Notes: generated by a model from the sequence alone, not told the origin. A DNA stretch of 64,000 bases from Actinophytocola sp050699935 (GCF_050699935.1 NZ_JBOHGB010000016.1:1-64000); one strand, 5' to 3'; counted from the stretch's first letter, positions 8,242-16,494 are shown. A program made the numbers and translations.

Positions 8242-8523
8242 CACCCCTGGCCTCCAGTGGGAAACCGCCGTACCGCCAAACGGTTGCGCCGCAATGGGTT
8301 GGTGGCCGAGCGGTATGCGTCGCGGGGCCGGCACCGCTCGGTGGCCGCGGCCACACAGGTTGGCAGTCCTGCGGCGCGTCAGTGCGCCGTGTTGCTCAGG
8401 GGCCGGCCTACCGGTTTGCGGCTTCGTGGCGATGTGGCGCGTCGCGGCCCAGCGGCGCGGGACAGTCGTCGCGGCGGACGGCCGCGGCTGGCAGCCGTGC
8501 GCGAGCGGCGGGACGCGGGCGGG

Positions 8524-9363
8524 CTACTGGCCGGCCAGTTCGGTCCAGCGTTCCTGTGCCGGTGCGCGCCAGCGGACGTGCTTGTCGTTGAACAACGCCG
8601 TCGCCGTAGTGCCGCTCCAGGTCGGTGGTAGCAGCTCATTCGGCAACTGCGGGTCCAGGAAGGGAAAGCGGCGCCACTCGTGCACCAGCAGGGTCTGCGC
8701 GCGCAGCACGCCATCCGTCGTGTCCGGTGACAGGGAGGAGAACTCGTCGATGAACGCGTCGTAGCGCTCGGCCACCTCGGTCAGGTTCCACGCGCTCGTG
8801 ACCATGTCGCGCTCCTCGCCGAGCGCGCCGTAGTTCGCCAGGAACGACATCGCCTGGCCGGACAGGTCCAACTCGTCGAGGATCAGCTTCGCGTCGGCCT
8901 CCGCGCCGGGGTGCGGCGTGATCCACACGCCGGCCGTCGGCGAGCCGAAACCCGCCCAGCTGAGCCGAGTTCGCAGCTTGTGCCGCAGATCCCGCATGGT
9001 CTCGGGCACGGACACGAACAGCACCAGCCACCGCCCGTCCCACCGGCGCTCGCCGCTGCCGAAGCCGTAGATCCGCTCCGCGCCCTCGGCCAGCAGCCGC
9101 CGGCCCGGGCGGGTCAGGCTCCAGCGCACCCGCCGGCCGACGCGGTCCGAGCTGAGCCAGCCCTCGGCCGCGGTTCGGGCCAGGGCCTGGCGTGCCGCCT
9201 TCTCCTCGACGCCGAACAGCGCGAGCACGTCGACGAGCGTCGCCGTCCACACCGGCCGGCCGTGTGGCAGCACGAACTCTCCGAGCACGGTCGTCAGCAG
9301 CGAACGCGCGCTCCCGCCAGCAACCTCCCGCCGCCGGCTGACCACCGGACGGGAACCAGCCAT
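8524..9363 (-). CDS. PaaX family transcriptional regulator
   Basis: 279 residues from the ATG at 9363, chosen because GGGGAG stands 6 bases before it; an upstream in-frame start would run into the operator. An N-terminal winged helix (LLTTVLGEFVLPHGRPVW...VEEKAARQALARTAAEGWL) is followed by the central WLVLFVSVPE and LRHKLRTRLSWAGFG region and the C-terminal PaaX domain with LVHEWRRFPFLDPQLP. PaaX of E. coli represses phenylacetate degradation and responds to phenylacetyl-CoA. No paa genes are adjacent, so the target here is unknown. A perfect inverted repeat at its own promoter implies autoregulation. Confidence 0.85.
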   Translation of the reverse strand: MAGSRPVVSRRREVAGGSARSLLTTVLGEFVLPHGRPVWTATLVDVLALFGVEEKAARQALARTAAEGWLSSDRVGRRVRWSLTRPGRRLLAEGAERIYGFGSGERRWDGRWLVLFVSVPETMRDLRHKLRTRLSWAGFGSPTAGVWITPHPGAEADAKLILDELDLSGQAMSFLANYGALGEERDMVTSAWNLTEVAERYDAFIDEFSSLSPDTTDGVLRAQTLLVHEWRRFPFLDPQLPNELLPPTWSGTTATALFNDKHVRWRAPAQERWTELAGQ

Positions 9364-9373
9364 GGATACTCCC

Positions 9374-9402
9374 CTTATTCGTGTCACTCCGTCACGAATA
9401 AG
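9374..9402. promoter_or_regulatory. Operator of PaaX-like regulator: CTTATTCGTG-N9-CACGAATAAG
   Basis: Perfect 10-bp inverted repeat with a 9-bp spacer, starting 11 bp upstream of the paaX-like start and overlapping its ribosome-site region. Size and position fit an autoregulatory operator for a winged-helix dimer. The site is A/T-rich compared with its surroundings. Confidence 0.65.
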
Positions 9403-9420
9403 TATCGCATCAACGTGCGG

Positions 9421-10017
9421 CTACCAGAGGCTCGGCGGGAGATACCCCTCGAGTGTCAGCAACCTGCGCTTGGACTCCACACCGGTCCCGCCGCTGAACC
9501 CGCCGAGCCCGTCGCTCGCGACGACCCGGTGGCACGGCACGACGATGGGAATCGGGTTGCTGCCCATGATCGAACCGATGCCGCGCGGCGGGATCCCCGA
9601 ACCGCTGCGCGCGGCCAGCTCGCCGTAGGTCACGACCTTGCCGTACGGCACCGTCTCGTACAGCGTGCCGAGCACCCGGCGCTGCGCCGCGGACATCAGG
9701 CGCCAGTCGACCGCGACGTCGAACACCCGCCGCTTGCCGTGGAAGTACTCCCGCAGCTGCGTGAGAACGCCGGTGGTCGGCGCCGAATCCCCGGCGTCCG
9801 TCAGGTCGAGCCGGGCCGCGATCGCCGCCCGGATGTGCGGCGAGTCCGTGAACGCGGTGGCCACGAGCCCGTCGGCGGTGACAGCCGCGAGCACGTCCCC
9901 CAACTCGGTGGGCACACTCCCGAACGCCACGGTGCTGGTGCTGGTCGCCACGCTGCTGTCCACCATGTCAGCCATTATGCGGACCGCACCGGCCGAATTG
10001 GCCAGCCCGAGAGTCAC
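9421..10017 (-). CDS. ogt: Methylated-DNA--protein-cysteine S-methyltransferase
   Basis: 198 residues if begun at the GTG at 10017, which overlaps the upstream stop as GTGA; ATG codons at 9975 and 9966 are alternatives. The C-terminal DNA-binding/active domain has YGELAARSGSG, the helix RGIGSIMGSNPIPIVV and the acceptor-cysteine motif PCHRV, followed by GLGGFSGG and KRRLLTLEG. It repairs O6-alkylguanine by transferring the alkyl group to its own cysteine. The overlap with the small XRE regulator gene suggests translational coupling. Confidence 0.88.
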   Translation of the reverse strand: MTLGLANSAGAVRIMADMVDSSVATSTSTVAFGSVPTELGDVLAAVTADGLVATAFTDSPHIRAAIAARLDLTDAGDSAPTTGVLTQLREYFHGKRRVFDVAVDWRLMSAAQRRVLGTLYETVPYGKVVTYGELAARSGSGIPPRGIGSIMGSNPIPIVVPCHRVVASDGLGGFSGGTGVESKRRLLTLEGYLPPSLW

Positions 10018-10253
10018 GCGGACTGCTCGGAATCACCGATTCGGGGGAACGGCGAGGTGGAGAAGACCACCTCGACCGCCACCCCGAAGTACTCGGCGAT
10101 CCGCAGTGCGAGGTAGAGCGACGGGCTGTACTCGCCCCGCTCCAGATAGCCGACCGTCTGGTAGTGGACGCCCAGCGCCTCCGCGAGTTGCCGGCGCGAA
10201 ACCCCACGCTCGACCCGCAGGACCGCGATCCGGTTGTAGATCGCCTCACTCAT
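10014..10253 (-). CDS. Small XRE-type helix-turn-helix regulator
   Basis: 79 residues, almost entirely an HTH_3 domain: RIAVLRVERGVSRRQLAEAL then GVHYQTVGYLERGEYSPSL, with a short C-terminal extension (AEYFGVAVEVVFSTSPF). This is the compact YozG/HipB-like form that begins by reading IYNRIAVLR. Its gene ends inside the ogt start (GTGA overlap), so the two are co-expressed. Its own ribosome site, GGTGAGCGGG, resembles the unit of the 24-bp tandem array just upstream. Confidence 0.82.
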   Translation of the reverse strand: MSEAIYNRIAVLRVERGVSRRQLAEALGVHYQTVGYLERGEYSPSLYLALRIAEYFGVAVEVVFSTSPFPRIGDSEQSA

Positions 10254-10272
10254 CCAACCCGCTCACCTGTTC

Positions 10273-10416
10273 ATGGTTCGCCCGCTCACGGTGCTCATGG
10301 TTCGCCCGCTCACGGTGCTCATGGTTCGCCCGCTCACGGTGCTCATGGTTCGCCCGCTCACGGTGCTCATGGTTCGCCCGCTCACGGTGCTCATGGTTCG
10401 CCCGCTCACGTTGGCA
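10273..10416. repeat. 24-bp tandem array, six units
   Basis: Units start at 10273, 10297, 10321, 10345, 10369 and 10393. Each reads ATGGTTCGCCCGCTCACG followed by GTGCTC; only the last diverges, at its end. The array fills the gap between the stop of the ABC permease gene and the XRE gene, and the permease stop codon lies in the last unit. On the minus strand each unit carries GGTGAGCGGG-like and ATG strings similar to the XRE translation start. Copy number is likely to vary between strains. Confidence 0.9.
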
Positions 10417-11260
10417 TCCGCTGCATCGCCTTCTCGCGTCGCTGCGCCACGCTCGACCCCGACTCCCGCCGGGCCATCCGGCGCAACACGATGGGCGCCA
10501 CGAGCAACCCGACGGCCGCCCAGGCACCCAGCACGCCGATCGTCTCCAGGTGCCGCCACGACTCGCCGATCTCCACCGCCGCGAGGTCGTCGGGCAGCAG
10601 GGCCGAGCGCATGCCGAGGCCGAGCCAGTAGATCGGGAACACCTGGCCGACGCCCTGCAGCCACTCCGGCAGGCTCTGGATCGGGTAGAAGATCCCCGAG
10701 ATCGCGACGAGTCCCATCACGGGCATCATGATCACGCCCGCGTTGCGGGGATTGCTGAACAGCGAGCCGAAGATCGCGCCGAGCGGCAGCGTGGCGACGA
10801 GGCCGAGCACCATGACCCAGAGCAGGATGAGCCACGAGGTCACGCTGCCCAGCGCCAGGCCGTCGAGCATGAACGTGCTCGGCACCAGGATGATCATCAT
10901 GCTGGCGATCGTCATCCCGGACACCAGCACCAGCTTGCCGACCAGATACCCGAGCATGCCGTTCGGCACCGCCTTGGCGCGCAGCAGCGTGCCGTCCTCG
11001 CGTTCCAGCGCCAGCCCCATCATCAGCGTCACCAGGCCGCTGAACGCCACGCTCATGCCGAGCAGGCTGGGCAGAGTCCGCGCACCGAGGTTGAAGCTCG
11101 TGCCGGGCACCGCCGCACCCTTCATGAAGAACAGCACGACCAGGAAGATCACCGTGGGGAACACGTAGTTCCACAGGTCCTGGGCGTTGGTGAACGTCTG
11201 CCGCAGCTCGATCCGGCCGCGGATCACGCCGGACCGCGCGGCGACCACCGTCGGGCTCAT
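10406..11260 (-). CDS. ABC-2 type transporter permease (DrrB-like)
   Basis: 284 residues. Six hydrophobic segments are visible, including LWNYVFPTVIFLVVLFFMKG, SLLGMSVAFSGLVTLMMGL, VSGMTIASMMIILVP, TSWLILLWVMVLGLVATLPL and VIMMPVMGLVAISGIFYPI, with the ABC-2 signature around FYPIQSLPEWLQGVGQVFPIYWL. It pairs with the ATPase gene, whose stop overlaps this start as ATGA. DrrAB-type exporters pump drugs or lipids. The siderophore operon next door makes export of that product possible but unproved. The extreme C-terminus abuts the 24-bp tandem array. Confidence 0.88.
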   Translation of the reverse strand: MSPTVVAARSGVIRGRIELRQTFTNAQDLWNYVFPTVIFLVVLFFMKGAAVPGTSFNLGARTLPSLLGMSVAFSGLVTLMMGLALEREDGTLLRAKAVPNGMLGYLVGKLVLVSGMTIASMMIILVPSTFMLDGLALGSVTSWLILLWVMVLGLVATLPLGAIFGSLFSNPRNAGVIMMPVMGLVAISGIFYPIQSLPEWLQGVGQVFPIYWLGLGMRSALLPDDLAAVEIGESWRHLETIGVLGAWAAVGLLVAPIVLRRMARRESGSSVAQRREKAMQRMPT

Positions 11261-12240
11261 CGGGTCACCTCCGCGAACTGGCGGACCGCGGCGTCCGTGC
11301 GGCCCGACTCGAACTGGCGGACCATGGCCATGTACACGTCCTCCAGGCTTGCCCGGCGCACCTCGAGGTCCGCGATCGCCGTGTCGTGCTTGCCGAAGAG
11401 CTCTCGCACGAACCCGGTCGCGTCGTGCGTCGAGTGCACGAACCGCTGGCCGTCGACGGTCCACTTCACCTCGGCCTCGGTCGACATCCGCCGCGCCAGC
11501 TCCTCGGCCGAGCCGTCCGCGATGATCGTGCCGCCGGCCAGGATCAGGAGCCGGTCGGCCAGCTTCTCCGCCTCGTCCAGGTCGTGCGTGGTGAGCAGGA
11601 TCGTCGTGTCCTCGTCGGCGAGCCGGTGCACCAGGTCGTGGAACTCGCGGCGCGCCTCCGGGTCGAAGCCCGCGGTCGGCTCGTCCAGGAACAGCAGTTC
11701 GGGACGCCCCACGATGCCGATCGCCACGTCCAGCCGGCGCCGCTGGCCGCCGGACAGCCTGTTGATCTTCTTGTCCGCGTGCTCCGTGAGGCCGACGACG
11801 CGAATCAGCTCGTCGACGTCCCACGGCCGCCGGATCCGCGTCGTGGAGTACGGCGCGTAGTACAGGCCGAGGTGCTCGAGCAGCTCGCGCACCCGCCAGC
11901 GCCCGTGGTCCCGCCAGGACTGGAGCACCACCCCGAGCCGCGCCCGCCAGTTCTCGTCCCCGTGCGCCGGGTCGACGCCCAGCACGGACACCTCGCCGGC
12001 CGAGCGCATCCGGAACCCCTCCAGGATCTCGATCGTGGTCGTCTTGCCGGCGCCGTTCGGTCCCAGCAGCGCGACCACCTCGCCGGGGCGCGCGACGAAG
12101 TCGACCCCGGTCAGGACATCCGTTGTGCCATACCGCATCCGCAGGTCACGAACTTCGAGAACGACGTCCTCCTCCGCCATGCGCACCTCCCGCGCCGGCG
12201 CGTTCGCCTCGTCTACCACGGCCACGGTCCCACCTCCCAT
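11257..12240 (-). CDS. ABC transporter ATP-binding protein (DrrA-like)
   Basis: 327 residues from the ATG at 12240. The GTG at 12225 and the ATG at 12180 (preceded by GGGAGGTG) are equally good or better starts. Walker A is GPNGAGKTT, the signature is LSGGQRRRLDVAIG, Walker B is LLFLDEP and the switch His is in LLTTHDLDEAEKL. The C-terminal 80 residues form the extra domain found in multidrug ABC-2 ATPases, ending RRASLEDVYMAMVRQFE. It forms a two-gene exporter with the overlapping permease gene. No regulator is adjacent. Confidence 0.9.
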   Translation of the reverse strand: MGGGTVAVVDEANAPAREVRMAEEDVVLEVRDLRMRYGTTDVLTGVDFVARPGEVVALLGPNGAGKTTTIEILEGFRMRSAGEVSVLGVDPAHGDENWRARLGVVLQSWRDHGRWRVRELLEHLGLYYAPYSTTRIRRPWDVDELIRVVGLTEHADKKINRLSGGQRRRLDVAIGIVGRPELLFLDEPTAGFDPEARREFHDLVHRLADEDTTILLTTHDLDEAEKLADRLLILAGGTIIADGSAEELARRMSTEAEVKWTVDGQRFVHSTHDATGFVRELFGKHDTAIADLEVRRASLEDVYMAMVRQFESGRTDAAVRQFAEVTR

Positions 12241-12310
12241 CGAATGTGTCAGCCAAACGATAGCAGGTGTGCTACATACGGTCGCAAGACTCGTATCAGT
12301 AGCCGGCCGG

Positions 12311-13120
12311 TTACTCCGACGTCGGGCCGGAGAAATCGGGGCGTCGCTTGCCGCGGATGGCCGCCACGCCCTCGGTGACGTCCGGGCCGCCGAAGCCGAG
12401 GAACTCCAGGCCCAGCGACGTGTCGAAGATCGGCCCGGCCTGGCGCAGCCAGTTGTTCAGCGCGTACTTGGTGAACCGGATCGCCGACTGCGAGCCCGAG
12501 GCGAGTCTTCTGGCCACCTTGAGGGCCGTCGCGTGCAGCTCGGACTGCTCGACGCACAGCGACACCAGCCCGATCCGCTCGGCCTCCGAGCCGGACAGCG
12601 GCTCGCACGTCAACAGGTGGTACTTCGCCTTCGCCATGCCGCACAGCAGGGGCCACATGATCGCCGCGTGGTCACCGGCCGCCACGCCGAGCTTGGTGTG
12701 GCCGTCGATGATCCGGGCGTCCCGGGCGGCGATCGAGACGTCCGCGAGCAGGCCGGCGACCAGGCCGGCGCCGACCGCCGGGCCCTCCATCGCCGACACG
12801 ATCGGCTTGGCGCAGTCGATCATGTTGTAGACGAGGTCGCGGGCCTCGCGCAGCACGCGGATGCGCACGGCGAAGTCCTCCGCCATGTCGGAGACCAGGT
12901 CGAGGTCACCGCCGGCGGAGAAGACCCCGTCCTCGCCGCGGATGATCGCCACCCGCACGTCGGGATCCTTGTCGATCGTCCGCCACACGTCGGCGAGATC
13001 GCGGTGGCCCTGGTGGCCGACGGCGTTGAGCCGGCCGGGCGCGGACATGGCTACCTCGAGGATCCCGTCGCCGAGGTCGGCGAAGCGCAGGCTCGAGTAC
13101 TGGGTCGCGTAGTCGTACAC
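12311..13120 (-). CDS. Enoyl-CoA hydratase/isomerase family protein
   Basis: 269 residues from a GTG preceded by GGGGGC. Crotonase-fold motifs are visible: IIRGEDGVFSAGGDLDLV (oxyanion hole), AMEGPAVGAGLVAGLLADVSIAA (second oxyanion loop) and the C-terminal helix VTEGVAAIRGKRRPDF. The Glu pair of classical hydratases is not obvious, so the reaction could be hydration, isomerisation or hydrolysis of an acyl-CoA. The start is 10 bp after the siderophore-interacting protein stop, so it belongs to that operon. A direct role in siderophore synthesis is not evident. Confidence 0.82.
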   Translation of the reverse strand: MYDYATQYSSLRFADLGDGILEVAMSAPGRLNAVGHQGHRDLADVWRTIDKDPDVRVAIIRGEDGVFSAGGDLDLVSDMAEDFAVRIRVLREARDLVYNMIDCAKPIVSAMEGPAVGAGLVAGLLADVSIAARDARIIDGHTKLGVAAGDHAAIMWPLLCGMAKAKYHLLTCEPLSGSEAERIGLVSLCVEQSELHATALKVARRLASGSQSAIRFTKYALNNWLRQAGPIFDTSLGLEFLGFGGPDVTEGVAAIRGKRRPDFSGPTSE

Positions 13121-13130
13121 GCCCCCATGC

Positions 13131-13958
13131 TTACTCGATCGCACTCCCGAGCAGCCAGTAACCCGAGAAGTACACGAGCTCCTTGTCGATGTCGCGCTCG
13201 TTCACCAGGTGCCGGCGCAGGTCGGTGATCGCGCTGGACTCGCCGGCCAGCCACGCGTACGGCCGGCCCTGCGGAAACGTCGTGCGGCCGATCGCCGCGC
13301 GCAGCAGCCCGCCCCCGACCGCCGGCGCCCCGGCCCGGGACAGCCAGGTCAGCACCACGTCGGCGGCCGAGGGCATCGGCGTGACCTCGGCGAGCGAGTC
13401 GACCTCGACGAACACCAGCGCCTGCCGGCCGGACGGCAGCGACTCGACGATCGCGGTGATGGCCGGCAGTGCGGTCTCGTCACCGGCGACGAGCGACCAC
13501 GCCGTGTCGGCCGGCGGCTTGAACTCGTAGCCGAGGATGGGCGTGTGCCGGGCGTCCGGCGCGAGGATCGCCACCCGGTCGCCCACGGCGGCCCGGCCGG
13601 CCCAGCTCGCCCCGGGCCCGGAGCCGGCGTGCCCGTCGCCGTGCAGCACGATGTCGACGTCCAGCTCGAGCGCGTCCGGGCGGAAGTCGCGGACGGTGTA
13701 GGTCCGGATGGCCGGCCGCACGTCGTCGGGCATCGCCCGGAACTCGGCGTACCAGTTCTCGCCCTCGGGTACGACCGGCTCGTCGTGGCCGGGCGGCGGG
13801 AAGAACAGCTTGATCCGCTGGTCCAGCCCAGCGCTCGCCATCCCCGCGAGGTCCGGCCCGCGAAACGTGATCCGCCGCAGGCGCGGGGTGACCTGGCTCG
13901 TCCGCACGACCGTGGCGCGGAAGAGTGCGTAGGGCTCGACGGTCTCGGTGGTGGTCAC
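13131..13958 (-). CDS. Siderophore-interacting protein (FAD/NAD(P)H ferric-siderophore reductase)
   Basis: 275 residues from a GTG that overlaps the hydroxylase stop (GTGA). The N-terminal FAD-binding_9 domain shows LRRITFRGPDL, RTYTVRDFRPDALELDVDIV and HGDGHAGSGPGASWA (flavin pocket). The C-terminal NAD(P)-binding domain shows WSLVAGDETALPAITAIVE, YAWLAGESSAITDLRRHLV and GYWLLG. ViuB/SIP-family enzymes reduce ferric iron in the cytoplasm to release it from hydroxamate or catechol siderophores. It is the natural iron-release partner of the siderophore made by the neighbouring genes and shares the iron box at 15,298 through its operon. Confidence 0.93.
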   Translation of the reverse strand: MTTTETVEPYALFRATVVRTSQVTPRLRRITFRGPDLAGMASAGLDQRIKLFFPPPGHDEPVVPEGENWYAEFRAMPDDVRPAIRTYTVRDFRPDALELDVDIVLHGDGHAGSGPGASWAGRAAVGDRVAILAPDARHTPILGYEFKPPADTAWSLVAGDETALPAITAIVESLPSGRQALVFVEVDSLAEVTPMPSAADVVLTWLSRAGAPAVGGGLLRAAIGRTTFPQGRPYAWLAGESSAITDLRRHLVNERDIDKELVYFSGYWLLGSAIE

Positions 13959-15277
13959 GGCCGGCTCCAGGCGCTGAGGGCGAGCGGGGTGTCCCGCCGC
14001 GTGGTGATGGACCGCAGGATCTGGCCCGCGCGCACCGCCGTCGTGGACAGCAGCGAGGACGAGATCCCGTGCGTGTGCTCGGTGCTGCCCTGCAGGTACA
14101 GGCCGGCCCGCAGCTCGTCGTCGGTGTCGACGCGGTAGTCGCGGGCGACGACCGGCCGGTCCTGGTCGTCGCGCCGGCACAGCGCGGCGAGGTCGCCGAG
14201 CAGCCGCAGCGGGTCGGCGGGCCGGTAGCCGGTGGCGTAGACGAGGACGTCGCAGTCCAGCACGGTCTTCTCGCGCGTGGTCAGCGACTCGATCGTGGCG
14301 CGCACGCCGTCGCCGGTCTCCACCGCCTCGGCCACGCGGGAGACGTTGAACAGCCGCAGCCGGGGCGTGCCGAGGACCTTCTCCTGGTAGGTACGCCGGT
14401 ACAGCTCCTCGATCAGGTCGGTGTCGACGACCGAGTAGTTCGTGTTCGCGTGGTAGTCGAGGATCATCTCCTTGACGTGCTCCGGCGCGGTGAAGTACTG
14501 GTCCACCGCCTCGGGGTCGAACACCCGGTTGGCGAACGGCGAGTCGTCCGACGGGCTGTAGCCGTAGCGGGAGAACACCGCGCACACCTGGGCGTGCGGG
14601 AAGCGGTCGTGCAGGAACTTGGTGACCTCGGCGGCGCTCTGCCCGGCGCCGACCACCGCGAACCGCTCGGGCGTCTCGCCGAGCCGCTCGATCCGGGCGA
14701 GCAGGTCCCGGTTGTGCCAGACGCGGTCGGACAGCCGTGCGCCGTCGGGCAGGCGCGGCTCGAGGCCCATGCCGAACACGAGGTCGCGCGCGCGGTAGGT
14801 CGTGGTGTCCGCACCGTGCCGGGCGGTCACGTCGAAGCTCCCGACCACGCCGTGCTCGGTCACCGGGTCCACCGCGATGACCTCGTGGTCGTACCGCACG
14901 GCGTGCGCCAGCCGGGTCGCGGCCCACGCCAGGTAGTCGTGGAACTCGACGCGCAGCGGGAACAGCGACTTCTGGTTGATGAAGTCCACCAGCCGGCCCA
15001 CGCTGTACAAATAGGACAGAAAGCTGAACTCGCTGGTGGGGTTCCGCATCGTGACGAGGTCCTTGAGGAACGACACCTGCATGGTCGCGTCTTCGATGAG
15101 CATTCCGCGGTGCCAGCCGAAGTCCGGCTGCCGCTCGAGGAACAGCCCGCGCACCGGCCCATCGTGCCCGGCGGAGTGCCCGGCGGAGTGTTCGGCGATG
15201 GCGATCGCCAGGGCGAGGTTCGACGGTCCGAAGCCGATTCCGATCACGTCGTACACCGGGTTCGCTGGCATCCGCAT
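13955..15277 (-). CDS. L-ornithine N5-monooxygenase, siderophore type
   Basis: 440 residues from the ATG at 15277; the ATG at 15271 is an alternative. FAD-binding motif GIGFGPSNLALAIA is at about 13-26, DFGWHRGMLIEDATMQVSFL is the substrate/flavin segment, VVGAGQSAAEV is the NADPH site, and DVLVYATGYRP is the late FATGY motif. It belongs to the SidA/PvdA/IucD class and should hydroxylate the side-chain nitrogen of ornithine; lysine is possible in principle. It feeds hydroxyornithine to the formyltransferase and NRPS. First gene of an operon with SIP and enoyl-CoA hydratase, with an iron box 21 bp upstream. Confidence 0.93.
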   Translation of the reverse strand: MRMPANPVYDVIGIGFGPSNLALAIAIAEHSAGHSAGHDGPVRGLFLERQPDFGWHRGMLIEDATMQVSFLKDLVTMRNPTSEFSFLSYLYSVGRLVDFINQKSLFPLRVEFHDYLAWAATRLAHAVRYDHEVIAVDPVTEHGVVGSFDVTARHGADTTTYRARDLVFGMGLEPRLPDGARLSDRVWHNRDLLARIERLGETPERFAVVGAGQSAAEVTKFLHDRFPHAQVCAVFSRYGYSPSDDSPFANRVFDPEAVDQYFTAPEHVKEMILDYHANTNYSVVDTDLIEELYRRTYQEKVLGTPRLRLFNVSRVAEAVETGDGVRATIESLTTREKTVLDCDVLVYATGYRPADPLRLLGDLAALCRRDDQDRPVVARDYRVDTDDELRAGLYLQGSTEHTHGISSSLLSTTAVRAGQILRSITTRRDTPLALSAWSRP

Positions 15278-15297
15278 CCTTTCCCTCGAGGCGACAG

Positions 15298-15316
15298 CTA
15301 GGTTAGCCTAACCTAA
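15298..15316. promoter_or_regulatory. IdeR/DmdR-type iron box in divergent promoter
   Basis: Reads CTAGGTTAGCCTAACCTAA. It matches the 19-bp DmdR/IdeR palindrome TTAGGTTAG-S-CTAACCTAA at all but the first base. It lies 21 bp upstream of the hydroxylase start and 27 bp upstream of the formyltransferase start on the other strand. One iron-loaded repressor dimer pair could therefore silence both directions. Confidence 0.9.
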
Positions 15317-15342
15317 ATATTTCGCCGATGGGAGAGATCCTC

Positions 15343-16347
15343 ATGCGCGTGGTCGTCTTCGGGTACCAGACATGGGGGTACCGCACGCTCGAGGCGTTGC
15401 TGGCATCCGAGCACCAGGTCGTGCTCGCGGTCACCCACCCGGCGAGCGAGCACGCGTACGAGTCGATCTGGAGCGACTCGGTGGCGGAACTGGCGCGGGC
15501 CAACGGGATTCCGGTGGTGGTGCGCGACCGGCCGGACGAGGACGTGGTGCGGGCGCTCGAGGACGTCGACCCGGACCTCATCGTGGCGAACAACTGGCGG
15601 ACGTGGATCCCGCCGCGCGTCTTCGAGCTGCCACGGCACGGCACGCTGAACGTGCACGACTCGCTGCTGCCGGCCTATGCCGGGTTCGCCCCGGTGATCT
15701 GGGCGCTGATCAACGGCGAGTCCGAGGTCGGGGTGACCGCGCACCTGATGAACGAGACCCTCGACGCGGGTGACATCGTGCTGCAGCGCGCGGTCCCGGT
15801 GGGCCCGGCCGACACGGCGACGGACCTGTTCCACCGCACGGTCGACCTGATCGGCCCGATCGTGGTCGACGCCCTGGACGTCATCGCGTCCGGCCGCCGC
15901 GACTTCGTCAAGCAGGACCCGGCAAGGGCGAGCTTCTTCCACAAGCGGTCCATAGAGGACAGTCGGATCGACTTCGGCTGGCCGGCGGCCGACCTGGAGC
16001 GCCTGGTGCGCGCGCAGTCCGACCCGTACCCGAACGCCTTCTGCTACCACGGATCCACGCGGCTGCGGATCGTCTCGGCGGCGGCGTCGACCGGCCGCTA
16101 CGGCGGCACGCCGGGCCGGATCTTCATCAGGGAGGGCGACGGCGTGGTGATCGTCGCCGGCGCGGACGCCCGCTTCGGCCGCAACCACGGCCTGCTGCTC
16201 CGCCGCGTGCGCACCGACGACGACGCGGAGCTGGCGGCGACGGAGTACTTCCGTGGCATGGGCGGCTACCTGACCTCGCACCCCGTCTCGCCCATCCGCT
16301 CGCGGAGCGACCTGGGCCGCAGGTCGGTCCAGTTGGACTCCACATAG
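15343..16347 (+). CDS. N5-hydroxyornithine formyltransferase (methionyl-tRNA formyltransferase-like)
   Basis: 334 residues from the ATG at 15343, chosen because GGGAGAG stands 7 bases before it; the ATG at 15328 is an alternative. N-terminal formyltransferase domain: VVVFGYQTWGYRTLEALL, NVHDSLLPAYAGFAPVIWAL with the catalytic Asn/His/Asp set (NNW, NVH, LDAGDIVLQ), then a C-terminal OB-like domain. Homologues such as those in the coelichelin and rhodochelin loci formylate N5-hydroxyornithine using N10-formyl-tetrahydrofolate. Divergent from the hydroxylase gene, and its 3' end overlaps the convergent MbtH-like gene by 82 bp. Confidence 0.9.
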   Translation: MRVVVFGYQTWGYRTLEALLASEHQVVLAVTHPASEHAYESIWSDSVAELARANGIPVVVRDRPDEDVVRALEDVDPDLIVANNWRTWIPPRVFELPRHGTLNVHDSLLPAYAGFAPVIWALINGESEVGVTAHLMNETLDAGDIVLQRAVPVGPADTATDLFHRTVDLIGPIVVDALDVIASGRRDFVKQDPARASFFHKRSIEDSRIDFGWPAADLERLVRAQSDPYPNAFCYHGSTRLRIVSAAASTGRYGGTPGRIFIREGDGVVIVAGADARFGRNHGLLLRRVRTDDDAELAATEYFRGMGGYLTSHPVSPIRSRSDLGRRSVQLDST

Positions 16348-16493
16348 GACATACAGGCGTCGCGGGGCTCGGGCCCGAAGGCCGCGTGCCAGCCGGCCGG
16401 GATCTCGGCGAAGGACGGCCACAGGGAGTGCTGCTCCTCGTCGTTCACCAGCACGTAGTAGCTGCCGTCCGGGTCCTCGAACGGGTTCGTCAT
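16266..16493 (-). CDS. MbtH-like protein
   Basis: 75 residues with all signature positions: NPFEDPDGSYYVLVNDEEQ, HSLWPSFAEIPAGW, then C-x2-Y-V-E-x2-W-T-D-L-R-P-x-S-L. MbtH-like proteins bind NRPS adenylation domains and are needed for their folding or activity. The start is 1 bp after the NRPS stop, so both come from one iron-regulated transcript. The last 82 bp overlap the end of the convergent formyltransferase gene. Confidence 0.95.
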   Translation of the reverse strand: MTNPFEDPDGSYYVLVNDEEQHSLWPSFAEIPAGWHAAFGPEPRDACMSYVESNWTDLRPRSLRERMGETGCEVR

Positions 16494-16494
16494 C

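Noticed and set aside
8257..8631. Forward 124-codon ORF starting at a GTG (MGNRRTAKRLRRNG...).
   Set aside because: No ribosome site, composition like a shadow frame after residue 45, and its end runs into the paaX-like gene on the other strand.
10273..10416. CRISPR array.
   Set aside because: Units are contiguous with no spacers.
10263..11174. Reverse ORF with repeating S-T-V-S-G-R-T-M at its end.
   Set aside because: Shadow of the ABC permease gene extended through the 24-bp DNA array; no codon bias or start signal.
10406..12240. DrrAB-like exporter as the dedicated siderophore exporter.
   Set aside because: No iron box at its promoter and 70 bp separate it from the operon; location alone is not enough.
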